Assembly (NCBI GenBank): GCA_035582835.1
Contig: JAYKAV010003091.1
Span: 422,638 to 486,637, forward strand
Direction: 5' to 3'
DNA length: 64,000 nucleotides
Source of the DNA: Phoebastria nigripes
Lineage: Eukaryota > Chordata > Aves > Procellariiformes > Diomedeidae
Shown here: positions 37,601 to 50,400 of the stretch, one piece after another
Numbering within the stretch: position 1 is the first letter of the stretch
How the letters are laid out: each line of letters starts with the position of its first letter
The notes under the pieces: generated by a model
The model's input: the letters and a program-made list of their open reading frames with translations, nothing else
Told to the model about the DNA's origin: nothing
Databases searched by the model: none
Program-made: the position numbers and the translations under genes

Positions 37601-40600
37601 TGCTGCTGCCGTTGTCTTATCCTCTCAGGCAGAATGCAGGTGTGTGAGAAGGGAGTGAGCAGTTGTGTACAGGGGGAACAGGTTATAGAAAAGGCAGTGA
37701 CAGGAGGTGCGAAATATGTAAATCCAGTACACTGTTTAACTCGCTAGTGTTACTACCATGGCTGTGACATGCTTGCCTCCCACCCTTTTCATACTTAATT
37801 TTACAATAGCTTATACCTGAGGCTGTGTAAACACTAAAGACAGTGCCAGTGATAGCATTTTCCACTTCATCCGTATTACTTTAATGAAGATTTTCCCCCA
37901 GATCTACATTTGGATTATGTTTGGCTGTGGTAGTTATATTGCCTGGCTAATATTTCTCTCAAAATTACTGGCCTAGCTGTAAAGAGGAGGTTCCTGGCTT
38001 CAGCAAGAGTACTTATTTAAGTGATATATGCATACTTTCAGAGAAGTTGGCTGTGCACTATTCCTGAGGATAATACTCATTTGATAAGAGTGTTTTTAAA
38101 ATCTAGACCACAGTGAGACTGAGAGCAGAATTGCCCATGAGGTTTGGGAGAGGACAGCAGTGGCCGGGTACTGTCAGAGTGAGGAAGAGCTGTGTCTGGA
38201 CCTCGCTGAAGCTGGTTTTGATGATGATGTCCCAGACCACAGGTGTGGGTGCCATTTCCCTTAGGGAGGAGTGTAGAAATTGCCTGGTGGATCTGACTTA
38301 CCTGTCATGAGAGGCCTTCAGTGGGTTGTTGCTCTCATTAAAGTTTTCATAATAATATTTAATGCATTCAGTTGTTCAGGATAATAGTGGGACTTTTAAT
38401 TAGGCTTCTGAAAATGGAAAACCAAGTAATCTTGGCTGATTTCAGTGGCAGCTCAGAAGGAGTGACCAAGACGATACTCTTTGGGGCAGTGACTTATGTA
38501 CCTTAGACTTATACTTAGCAGTGGCTCTGTGCTGTGATAGAATGCAAATTTGATAATAGTGGAATGTATAAAAATTTGTCTCAGGTTTATGTGGGGTTTT
38601 GTGTTTGTTTGTTTTAGCTTTATTCACATTGCATTCACCTGTATACAGTTCATTAATCTATGGAAAGACATTTATGCAAGAGGCACAGTTGGAAATGATA
38701 AAAACAGAGTAGCTTTCTAGACATAGTTAAATGACCTTTTTTGTGACTCAGTTAGAAATTATCTCCAGGATTTCCAAGTGTGTTTGGTGAAACTCAGCTT
38801 TCCAAATAAGCCAAAAGAGGTTTAAGTGTTGTTAATTTGTAACATAGAGCAATGACTTTGCACCTTATAACCAATCAAAGGATAAAAATCTGGTCAAAAG
38901 TCTTTAGGATTTGATGTTTTAAAAGTTATGAATATGTGAAGTTAAGTCTTCTAAGTCTCTTAGAAATCAAAGCCATAGTAAAAAAATCAGTTGAAATACA
39001 AAAGTCTTGCTTTAAAAGAACTGTACTTGCCAGAGTCAAACATTGCTTTAAACAGCACTTCTGAAGTTTCGACCAAAAGGATTTACAAAATCTGTCTTCA
39101 TTACATTTAAAAGATCTTAAATACCCTGAAGTATTAATNCTCCAGCCTAATATATCTATGATTTCTGGTGGGACAGGAGTCTGGTAAATAGGGGTGAAGT
39201 TTGAAAGCAGAACTGGTAAGATAGAAGGGAAGAGTCAAGAGACTTGGAAAAGGAAGAGGCGGTCGTTGCTTTGCCACTGCAGCTAGACATGAGGGTGAGT
39301 TGCCCGTGTTTCTTACTGATTGGGAAATGCCTCGTGGTTCCCTAGATAAGATGCAACTATCTTTTCCTGTATGAAGCATTTATTTTAAGGAAACTTGCAG
39401 TTATTTCTCCTTGATGTGATGTTTCTGTTACTCTGTAGTCTCATACTCATCTTTGACCCTTTCTGGCTTTTTTGTTGTCAGAGAATCCCTGTGAAAGTCA
39501 CTTCCAAATATGTTCTGGATCCTTACTTTTTGTCATCTAATTAATGTTGGGTTTGTAAGCCTAACGTCATTCTGGCTCTTAAAACTTTTGTCATGTTACT
39601 AATGTGGCTCCTTTGCTTCCCTGTCTCTGAAATGCCTTCCTCTTTAAGCTTGCTCCTAAAGCCCAAGCAAATTTCCCTTTTTCACTTACTGTGTCTTGCC
39701 TTGCTGTACCCTCCAGTGTCTTGCCTCTTCTGACAATACTTNGAAGATCTGTCAGTTGCTTCTTAACTCTCCTAGTTCTTTGCAGCATCCTTTCTTTTCT
39801 GTGCAGGATATAATTTTGTCTTTCTAATCCTTGAAAAAATTCGCAAGTCTTTCATTTCGGTCCCTGACGATCTCTGTTGTAGTATCAGCATGCGGTTATA
39901 TCTTTAATCACTGTGAAATGTGTTCTTTCAGCTGAGATTGTACCTTAGCACTGGGAATTTGTCCAATTTCATGTCTGTAAAGCAAATGCATGCTTTATTG
40001 CTGTCTATTTGATCTTCATAATAGATTGCACTCATAAAAATCAATGCAAAAAAAAAAAAAAGTGCTGTGTTCGGCTAGATCTCTGAGACATGTCAGCAAG
40101 AAATAGGAGAGGGCTGTGTGGGTCATGCCANTGCAATGTCAGATAATACGGAGTGCTGCTTGATAGGTAGTCATTCTCCTGTACTTAGGCTTCAGTCAGG
40201 CTGTACTAACTCCTGAATTCTGAGAGCAGGGTTCATTGCATAAGAGGGTCATGGTCCTTTTTGGTATTGAATTAATGTCTGCTGAGGAACATAGTCGAAA
40301 TAGTACCATGCATGACTGTTCAAATTCAGTCGTGGAATGAGAATATTGAAATAGTGATACATTTTCCTAAAGTGTCTTTCATTTAACAACAAACAAATAA
40401 AACTCTTAACATCTTAGTCAAGAAGTGCTATTATAACTAGATGTTCCCCCAAATTTCTTTCGGAGAGTCAAGTAAAGATTTATCTTTCTTGAATTTATCA
40501 GCTGTTTAAAGTCCATTCCACAGTGCATATTAATTTTTCTTCTGTCTTTAAAAAAAAAAAAAAAAAAGAGCCAGCCCACAATAGCACAACAAATTTAATA

Positions 40601-41250
40601 ACTTCGTAAAACATCTTTTTTTAACGGACATAGATGCCTTGCTTGTTGACTCAACTTTTTCCTTCAGAAGTAGTTATTACATTCTTTCTAACAGAGGGGT
40701 TCTCAAATCTCTAAAAGCAAGGATCAGGGGCTCCTTTAAGATGAGGCTTCCAGACAGTGTTTTTCCATTTTATGTCAGTAATTTTTAAATCCAAATAAAA
40801 AAATCAATTAAATTGGAGACCAGGATGTGTTGCTACTTTGTTTTTATATTTTATTATCTCTTGCTACTGATGAGAGCTATTTTTAAATACTGGGAATGAA
40901 AAGGTATCTATGCCTCCCTTACTTCTGTAGCAGAGAGGAAAACAGTGTTTAATATTAATGTAATTTTTGTTATTGTTTTCCAACTTAATAGATGTAACAG
41001 TCTCTTACAGAAAAGTAAAGTGTGTGTGTGTGTGTACAGAGACAATCCTGGACCACGGTTTCCAATTTTCTGCCTTCTTTTTTTTTTTTACGTTCCATGC
41101 TCCCTCTGTTCATCCTCTGAAAGAACTCGCTTCCTCCCTCATGTTCCCTGACCTTTTGTCTTCCTCTGAATATCTGGCATGCTTCAGTTGACACCAGCAG
41201 AATCTCTCCTGCCTGTCTCTAACCAGGTTCTGAGTTTCCATCTTCTTCTT

Positions 41251-41292
41251 GGGGGGGGGGGAATAGAAGTAAAAAAAAAAAAAAAAAAAAAA
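41251..41292. repeat. G11 and A22 homopolymer pair
   Basis: Eleven G (41251-41261) and, nine bases later, 22 A (41271-41292). These are simple sequence. A short (TG)n run lies at 41021-41035. Confidence 0.9.
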
Positions 41293-44200
41293 TTGGTACC
41301 TGTAAAACTCCTGTCCATTTCTGTCTGTTTTGCTTTTCTGAAAGAAACAGTGACACGTGGACTGTTAGGTTCCAGAACTGCCTCTGAAAAAATTGTAGTC
41401 ATTTATAGCCCCACTCATGGTCCTCACCTTATCAAGCAGAGATCTGGAAGGGGTAAGTGGAATTTGACACTGTCCAGCAGGGACATCCTGAAGGAAATCA
41501 CGGATACGTAACTATTATATTAGTAATAGTCACAGAGAACCCCATTATTTTACTTATTTGTTGAAAAACAAGTTCAGGTTTGCATTTATTAAAGTATGAT
41601 TGCATATCTGATGATGAAAGTCTTATTTCTGCTATAGCATTACTTTTTAATTACTAGAAATCCTAAAAAGTTGATACTTGAATCTTTAAATTTTCTCACA
41701 GTTGTGATGGTTCATATTCATGTAAGTCCATTAACATCTTGGTGTGTAGAAAAACAGTTTGACAGCTGTAGTCTAGCACTTCCTTATCGTAACTTGATAT
41801 AACATTCCATAGAGACAGTCACGCCTCAGATTTATACTCCACTCTGCTTCTGGTATTTCAGCTTTAATGGTTTATAGTGTCAGCTCACATGTTGTTTGGA
41901 TAATCTTAATTGACTTGTTATATAAGAACAGTTTACATTCTGTTTCTTGTTTTGTCTCTGTTCACATAGGATGATTTTGTGCCGTGATTCGATGGGAAAG
42001 TACTCTGGAAATGACTGATGTTTGCTAATTTATTTTAATAAAGCTGGTATTTTGTGCCTATGCTGTATGAACTCCGAGTACTATACTACTGAATTTATGC
42101 AACCTATTATAAACTTTGCTCCATCTTTCATCAGGAAACATTCAAAAAATGGTTGAGTTGATTAGAGTGTTATGCGAAAGATCAGTATTAAATTTTTGTG
42201 TGCACAATAGCTTAACTTAGTCTGCTGCTATACATTGTATCCAGTATCAGAAACAATCAGCATATGGGGATTTTTTTTCCCCCAATTGTAATTGGGAAGT
42301 GTTTGTTCACAGGTCCTAGTAAAAAGCAAAGTGCTTGTGGAGGAAGAGAAATGAAGTTTTCAAGGTATTTAGTACAGAGTGGTAACATCTAGTACTCTAA
42401 GCTCACNCCTGGAATGTCAGTTCTTTGTTCCTGAATTTTTTCCTGTGACCCTGAACTGGTCTTTTGGGTTTTATTTATCCTTTCTGTAAGAATTTGATGT
42501 TCTTAGTATGTATAAGAAGAGGATAGCAATAGCTGGGAGAGTAATTGTGGTAATTTTTCTGTTCATTTCAAGCTTTAGCATCTTCTGTAACTGTACAATG
42601 CTTATGAATAGTATAGAGAAATAACTTATACTATTATGGTAGTACTGTAACTTTTAAAAAGCTTGCTGGTGTTTTTTACCAGTCACTTTTCAGGACACTG
42701 ACAAAGAAGGGATTCCACGCACTGTAGGAAAAGCATTCTTTTAGACCTGATTTATAAAGTTGGAGAATGATTTTACTGTCACTTGTTTGGCTTAAATACT
42801 TTAATTGTTGGTTTGGTTTTGAAAGCGGGGGGAGAAAAAGGTAATAACTGTGTCCTTTTTCTTTTATATACTTTTTCACCTATGGGGCTGAGTTTTAACA
42901 CCTGCCTATAACCATAGTCAGAACTCTTGTAAGTTAAGCATGGTGAGCCAAAACCCAGCATCAGATATTTCAAAGAAAATCTCAGTGCCAAAGCAAACTA
43001 CAGAATATTGGAGAAATTCCTTTTCCCTGCCCCCCCCCCCTTTTGGAAAGTATTTAAAAAATAATAATTTNAAAAAAAATCTACAGTTGAGGTCAGTGGT
43101 TCTCAGCATTATCACATACCAGTCTCTTTTTCTGAAATCTATATCCCTAATTTTTCAAGTGAGAAAACCAAATGGAATGGAGCTGCTAACAAGTGTTAGG
43201 ATAGCTGCAGGGCAGTAGTGCTGTTTGCTGTTTGATATAAGNTACATTTGTCAATTTAACTAACAGAATGTACGGTATTGATTTATTTATGCAAATGATT
43301 CAAATAACTTTTATTAAATAAATGGAATGACATACCTTTACTTTGCAGAAGAAGGGTTGTGCAGTATTTTATTAGCAAATATGTACGTGACTAATTTTTC
43401 CAGAGTTAGCTGATTGAAGGTAGTATAAAATGTTTTTGAAATTGGGAAGCTGAGCACCTTTATAGCAGTGTTTCATCTTTGAGTGTTTGATATATATGTG
43501 GCATTCAATGAATGCCCACTATTTTGTTGTTTGTTTTTTTTTTTTTNTTTTTTCCCCAGTGCAGGAAAAGGAGAATGATGAGTGAGGTTAAGTGATACTG
43601 ACATAAAGTTGATAACTACTTTATTAAATAAGTATTTGATTTAAACTAGATAACTGACTGGTTCTAGAAATTGCAATTGTAAATAAAAAAGAATCCTACA
43701 GCCAGAAACCTGTAATTTTTTCAATCTGAAACAGCCCCTGTTAAGTGTTCCTATCTAGTGCTTATTTCAGTCTGTGCCTCAGGACAGCATGGAAAATACG
43801 CACATGTTCAGCAGACATTTCTGATTTTTCTTAAATAGTGGAGTAGGATCGCTGTCCTGAGTCAGTTCTGGCAAAACTGTGGAATGCACAACTTGATCTG
43901 CCTTTCCACTGCCGGTGTCACTTGCCTTTGGCTGCCAGGGAGGAAATGGGGCTGTTTTGGTCTCTTCTGGTACAATGGTTTAATTTACCTCAGTTTCTGT
44001 TGTGTTTACCCAATTACTGGGTCTTGGCTCCCATGAGCGAAGTAAAAGCAGGGACTGTGCCAAAGGTATGAGACATTTTGAACTTGAATATTGCTGCACC
44101 TGAGGTTTTGACATAATGGAGAGTTTGCAATACAATCCTCTCACAACAGAATCTTCTAATCTCATTATAATTTCTGCAATTAACGTATAACTGACCTGAG

Positions 44201-47200
44201 ACGTGGCCCATTGGGGTGCAGGAGGGAAATTCTAAATGTGGGTACAAAAAAAAGAACTGTTTCCTGTTTCAAAGCAGCAATTTCTTTTTATTGCTGAAGA
44301 TACCAGCTCTCCTGAGTGGTACCAGGTTGGTGTGCTGGATTCGCTGTGTTCTTGTTACAGTGTAGGCAGAGGTGTGCTCTCATGGCTGTGCTGGTGTAAG
44401 AGGTTACTATTAGTGTATCTATCACTATTGCTTTAAATGAGACGCCCTTTCGTGTTCAGTCTAGGAAATAGGCTGGGTTAGCCGTAAATGTATTATTCCC
44501 TTCCTCCCCATCTAATCTTCTGGAATCTGTCCACAGACTAATCTAGGTGTATGTGGGACCTTCATGAGTTGTTCTCTCAGCAGTCCTTGATGCAGGCTTT
44601 TCTCTGTGTACTTCTAATGACAAAACAGAAGGATGCCATAGGAGTAGCTATACTGTCTGTGCAATACTGAAAATAGTCATAAACAAAGAGAGCTTTTCAT
44701 TGGTAAGCCAGAACAAAAGAAAATGCTAATCTTCTGTAGTAGGAAATGTCAGATTTTATTTCTTTAGCATAAAAATAGTCGTCTTCTGACAACATATAAA
44801 AGTGAACCTGAAATTTTATACATGTTAAAACTGTCACTGGTGTAAGAAAAGCAAACTATCATTTTAATCTTAAAAGCTTTGTGGAGGCAGAATAACAGTG
44901 CTCTCTTAACTGTCCTTAAAAGGTTATGTTTTTTTTCTCGTTTTTAACACTGTGGAAAACTGGATGCTATTTTGATGACACTGAACCCTGCTATGGGATA
45001 AAATAATTAAGATTCTAAAAGAAGACGTAGTCTTTGAAAAGTGGATTTTTTTCTGTGGTACCCAAAGTATGTCAGAGTTTTCTGTAGTATCTTAGTTCTG
45101 TTCAAAGACATTAAAATGTTATTCTTAAATGTGAGTAAGGAATGGGTGTAGTAGTCAAAAGTGGAGAAGAAAGACTGTGTGTGCAAGAGAGTGCCTGAAA
45201 TAAAATAATGTATTTACTTACTAATGGTATTGATTAAAAGTATCCGAATCCATATATGAGACTAGTTAATCATTTAATTGAAACTGTTATGACCTAGATG
45301 AGGTGGTTTTACTGCAAACTTATCACATTATGTTTTGAATTTAGTATTTCTCTTGTAATAAATCACTTTGTAGTGGGAACTGAACTAATTGATTTTGGTC
45401 CTCTTGTTCTTCAGTATCTTAGAACTGGTAGGCATTTGTCTGTCTCTCTAGATAAGTGAGTTTTCCTATCTCTTAAGGTCTAAATTTGCTTGCCAACTTT
45501 GAGTAGTTACTCAGTTAAACTAGCTTAAAAAACTAGAGATAAGAATGAATGTACTGTTGCAGGGCAGATGAATGTCTAGAGCAGTATTCTGTTGCAACAG
45601 GTGGCCACAGGCAGGCCCATGTGGAAAAGTTAAGAACAGGGCAAAATGCATGAACGTTTTCAGTTCAGGGAGTTGCATGAGTTTGTCATTTGTTTAATAA
45701 ACCAGAATGGATCTCTATTCCAAATGCCTGTCTCCCCTTAAGGTGATACAAACTTCTTGCATCCATGGTGTCCTTTGACAAGTGCAATATATGCTGCCCT
45801 TATTTGCAGGAAGGGTTGCTGCTGTCAAAAATTGCTTAAAGGTTTGAAAATAAAGTTTCTTGAATTCTCAAGTTTATCATTCAGTGTTTTGAACCTCTTC
45901 AAGCTTGATGTATGAAACACTGTGTCAGTGTTATTTTTATAAGGATTATGCTGTGTTATAGAAGTTTAGGTCTCGATCTAAATTGTAAAATTCAAAATAA
46001 TCTTGCTTTTAATCCTTAGCTTCTTGTTAAGCTGAGCGTTGTCTCCTTGTTGATAGATTTGACTGAAAACTCTATGGAGTTAGCCTGATTATTTTTCCCT
46101 GCAACCTCTTCTTTCTTCTGATTTCCTTTATCATTACAAAAGAATACACAATAATAATTTTGATCTTTTTTTTCTGGTATTATTCTCAGTTATGTGTTTT
46201 AATATAGACACAGGGTGGTTGTAAATGCTTGAAAGAAGCTGAGTTCTTGTGTGTTTGCTTAAGAAAGCATTGTTCTTTGTATTCTGGTGGTGCTGAGATA
46301 CTCAAAAGTTTCTAACTTCTAAGAAATGATGGGATCGTTCGTTAAGATTTTGGTAGCATGTGTTTAATAAATCTGGCTCTGTGATGCACATGCTTTGATG
46401 TGGTATAAAGGCTCATCTAATTCTTCAGTGTTTAAAGAATGGAATAGAAAGGTCACTGGTTGTGTCAGGAAAAATGCAATTATCAGTTTAGGGGAAGAGG
46501 AATGGGAAAGCATGGAGCATTCAGAATAAAATTGGTGGTTAGCAGTAAAGGGGAGCATGGTGTTTTGATTTTGTTCTGGGTGAAGTTTTACAGGTTCATT
46601 GTTTTTTGTGTTGAGACTGAAGCAACTCACAAAGACAGTAACTTGGTTACAGTGAAAGGAGGAAAGAATACTGTTTACTAAAGGTGGGCTTGATGTCAAA
46701 ATGTATGTGAATAGTGAAAGTCAGGAAGTTCATCCCAAATTAGAGGTGAAGTTTAAATACCTTGTATACCTAACAGCGTGACAAAGCAGCAATGAAACAA
46801 TGGATCCTCCATCTCAGAATTTTTCAATTTAAATGTGTGTCTTTATGGAAGATAGCCTTGGTCAAGGATAGATGACTGGAGTTAGTACGGGAGCACTGAA
46901 CAGTTACATGGGTTGTGTTGTGTAGGAGTATAGAATGGTTTAGCTAGTGTTTTCCATCAGCTTTTGATCCATGTTAAGTAGGTATAGCTAACTTAAAGTG
47001 CTTTAATATTTTTGTAATAATGCTAAGTAAAGTGGGCTGGGAATTGATGATAGGTTAAGATTGGGTAACCTCTGTAGAGGTATATTTTTTCAGAATTGGG
47101 TAAAAAACTCCAAAACTGCTTACCCTCCATCTTAGCAGGTAGTGGCCTTCTGGAATATCAAGTTTTAACTTTGAATAAACACTTACTGGCTGGCAAGTAA

Positions 47201-47225
47201 GTGGATGAAAGCTTTATACTGAAGC

Positions 47226-47251
47226 TTTTTTTTTTTTTTTTTTTTTTTTTT
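47226..47251 (+). repeat. T26 homopolymer upstream of exon 2
   Basis: An unbroken run of 26 T ends 115 bases before the exon 2 acceptor. It is in the transcript sense, so the pre-mRNA carries U26, a possible binding platform for U-rich RNA-binding proteins. Length is likely polymorphic. Confidence 0.9.
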
Positions 47252-47366
47252 GAGAGAGAGTTGTATGGGATTTGTGTAGTAAAAATATACCGTGATTATT
47301 CAAGATGATGACTCTGAATTTGTAATAATAAATAGCATTTGTAACTTTGATTTGTTTATTTTGCAG

Positions 47367-47402
47367 CTCCAGTCGTTAACCGATACAACAGAAGAGTATC
47401 AG
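47367..47402 (+). CDS. PRKAR2A: PKA RII subunit, coding exon 2 (36-nt inhibitor-site microexon)
   Basis: The exon lies between TTTGTTTATTTTGCAG and the donor GTATGA. Joined to the last C of exon 1 it reads Pro-Pro-Val-Val-Asn-Arg-Tyr-Asn-Arg-Arg-Val-Ser (residues 85-96) and leaves one G for the next codon, expected to start Val-Cys-Ala-Glu in exon 3. Arg-Arg-Val-Ser is the type II inhibitor site: the serine is phosphorylated by the bound catalytic subunit, which is the feature that separates RII from RI. The Val before Ser is as in mammalian RII-alpha; mammalian RII-beta has Ala there. A 36-nt second coding exon matches my recollection of the family's gene structure. It is too short to be found by open-frame length; protein homology and splice sites identify it. 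Confidence 0.93.
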
Positions 47403-50400
47403 GTATGATTTCCTTTTAAGAATTTAATGTTTCTGAAGAAGTTTTGAAATGTGTATTTGACTAAAGGAATTACATTAAAAATGGCCTTACTCTTCATCAC
47501 TGCCTTATTTCTCATATTTCTTGCAGTGTTTTTATTTGAAATAATGAGAATTGTTTCTTAATTCACTGTGGAAGCCAATAGGCAACACACTGAGAAAACA
47601 GTTCTGTGGGTAATCACAGACTATTGAAGCAACTTCAGCAGTAGTAATGATTCTGTCCAGAAAAACTTCCCAGAACTTTTATGCAACATAATACTTATGG
47701 CAAAGGCTTGCTTTGCAGTGAATTGAAAAAGTGGCAGCTTCCTTCTGCTGCAGCACATCTCCTAATCTTCCACGTTGCTAAGAATTTTATCTCTGGTTAG
47801 AATACAGAAATATGGGGGGTGGGGGGTATCCCCTCTTTGTGTTGTTTTAGCCCCTTGCTTGTGCAACTGAAGTTGTTGGATTTGTGGCTGTTCACTTGTT
47901 CTGGGGACGCCGATTATACTTTTTTGTTTGTTTGTTTTCTGTCTTAACCAATATTAAATGCTTTAATGAGTAGCTGTTATTCCCAACAAATTCTTTTTAA
48001 AGTTGTTTTTGAACAGTATCACGTGAACAAAATGTTATGTGTAGATGAGAAGGTATTGTATTATTTTTTCATTCGAGGTGCAGTGTGGATTGCTTTGCAT
48101 ATGTTACTTTTTTTCTTAAAATATTTAATTGTAACATTTAGCTGGTATAGAAGGTCATTATGGTTCTGATTTGAAAAATGTCTTTATAAAGATGCCAGTG
48201 TGTTCAGTGTTTTCTCTCTAGTTTTCAGTTCAGGTCTACTCAGTTTGTAACTTGTGTATATGATCTGACACGTCCTTTGGTATGATAGTTATGGTGGAGC
48301 ATTGTTGATAATATGTATATGGTATATAAATATATTTGAGATAAATACATGTTTAATTTTATGTGCAAAATGTCTTTACACCCATGCAGTTCAGTTGCTT
48401 TACTACTAGTTGCTTGGATATGATTAAGGGTATGACTGTGTATTTATGCCACTACATATAAGTAATTGTGAGTATAATGAGAACTTCATAACTCTTAAAA
48501 ATTGACAGGGCTGGTAGTTTTGGTGTGTTATTACATGAGAAATTTAGGCAAGACAAAACTGTATCTTGAATGATGGAGTTTGATGCTCTGATAGTAAAAT
48601 ATTGGAAGTCATACACTGTAGCGTATCTTAATCTGGAGAGTCCCAAGACATTTTCATTTCTCTGCTAGTTAAACTAATCCATCCTGGAACCTGCTGATGG
48701 AGTAAAATCTTATAAATGAGAAGTGAATACATGTCAGATTTAAATTTAAATAAAGGCTGAATTATTCCCGAAGTTAAAAAGTTAAGCCTTAATCAGAGGG
48801 TAGTTGTAATCTTTTTGAATCTTCAATACTGAAATATAATATTGGTGCTCTCATAGTACTGAGCTACTCTTAGTTAAAAAACAGGTTCCTTCATTGAAGG
48901 GGTCTAGAGGTTAATGTGAACAACTAAACAGCAAATGTAAAATTGAATTGTTAACTTATGCAATTAGATTAAGGAGAGGACTGTTTAGATGCTTAATAAC
49001 AGTGCTGCTCCAAGAAGAATAATTCAGAGTTTATAGTACATGTTAGAATTCTCATGGAGACAAACATTAATAGAATATGTATATTTTTCTACTGTGTGTT
49101 AAATACTTTTCACGATAAAAAAAAAATTATCCACTTTCTATATATACACTGTACAGGTCATGATCAGTGGGGGATTTGTTAAAATGCAAGAGAGATGCAA
49201 ACAGCATCCATGCATATACAAGGAGACCCCATTTTCCTTCTGTTGGCAGGAAAAGTACAGAAACCTACTGGTTTGGGGTGGGGGGGAGTTGTTTGATTGT
49301 GTTTGGTTTTCTTTTTTTGCACTCCATACCTGCTGTGTCTGTCAAGAATTTACCCAAATAGGAACGAGACTGGCAGGGTTCTCCGAGGTTATTGAACTCA
49401 GCCCCCTGCTATCATAGGCAACTGCATTTTATAATCCCTTGCATAAAATGAATGACTGATTTATTGGTTTTGGTGCTCTGAATTTGATTTGATTTCCTTG
49501 TTAGGTGTGTTAAGTTTTAAGAAACTAGTCATTCTGCAATTTTTATAAGATTTCTTTTTTCTTTATAAACCAACAAATAATGACAAATAACCAACATTGC
49601 ATTATGGATTACTCAGCTTAGTATCTAAATGTATCTGTTTTTAACTAATTAAGTAAAGCAGAACAAACCATGAAGAAGAAAAGCTGACACGCAATTTTTT
49701 TTGTAATTGCATTTAGTGTATTCTTTTCTGGTCTTCTATTCAGAAGAACTTTCTGCTAGTCTGTGTTGAACCTTGTCAGTCCTCCTGGCTATTGTCATGT
49801 TTCCAGTGCAGTGTACATTTGTAAGGGGAGTAAAGAGCAGAGCTACATTGTTTGCTGGTATCAAGATTTACATGCATAAAATTGTAGATTTACAGTACTC
49901 TGGAAGAACAAAATAGGAGAAGAATTTAAAAACTAGCATTGGACATATTGAAGAAAAGACTTAAAATTAAAGCAAGAATTTTTCTTTCCTTTTAAGCATT
50001 TGGCTGTCTAGGGAATTATGGNATTGCTCTCATTGTTCAGTAGGTCAAGAATGAAAGTTAGAAAAAATATAATTCTAATTAAAGGAAAAGATGGTAAAGT
50101 AATTGTCTACATTATACATACAGTTTCAGACAGGCTAATAATTCTGATAAATGATTCAACTAGATATATGTTCTTGGAGACTAAAAATTGTTTATGACCC
50201 TCTCTTACACATAGCAGTTACAGAATCTCTTTTAAACTGCGTTATTAATGTCCTCAATGTTAAATTTGGAGTGTTTACTCCTGGTCAGTTGTGATTAGCT
50301 GCCTAAAGATAACAGGATGATCATGATTCCCTTGGTGCACTAATGCAAATTCTAAGGATACATAAACCCATAGAAAAAACCCGTTGTAATGATTACTGAA

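Larger units (their letters stand above)
22193..47366 (+). other. Intron 1 of the RII gene (25.2 kb)
   Basis: The intron is bounded by GTGAGT at 22193 and TTTGTTTATTTTGCAG ending at 47366, a good polypyrimidine tract and acceptor. The first 400 bases are GC-rich and the rest is AT-rich with many T runs on the + strand. Apart from one minus-strand CR1 (34035-34640), no exon, nested gene or RNA gene is recognised. Open frames of 60-120 codons scattered through it show no family resemblance. The reading frame of exon 1 stays open through the donor to 22599. Confidence 0.88.
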
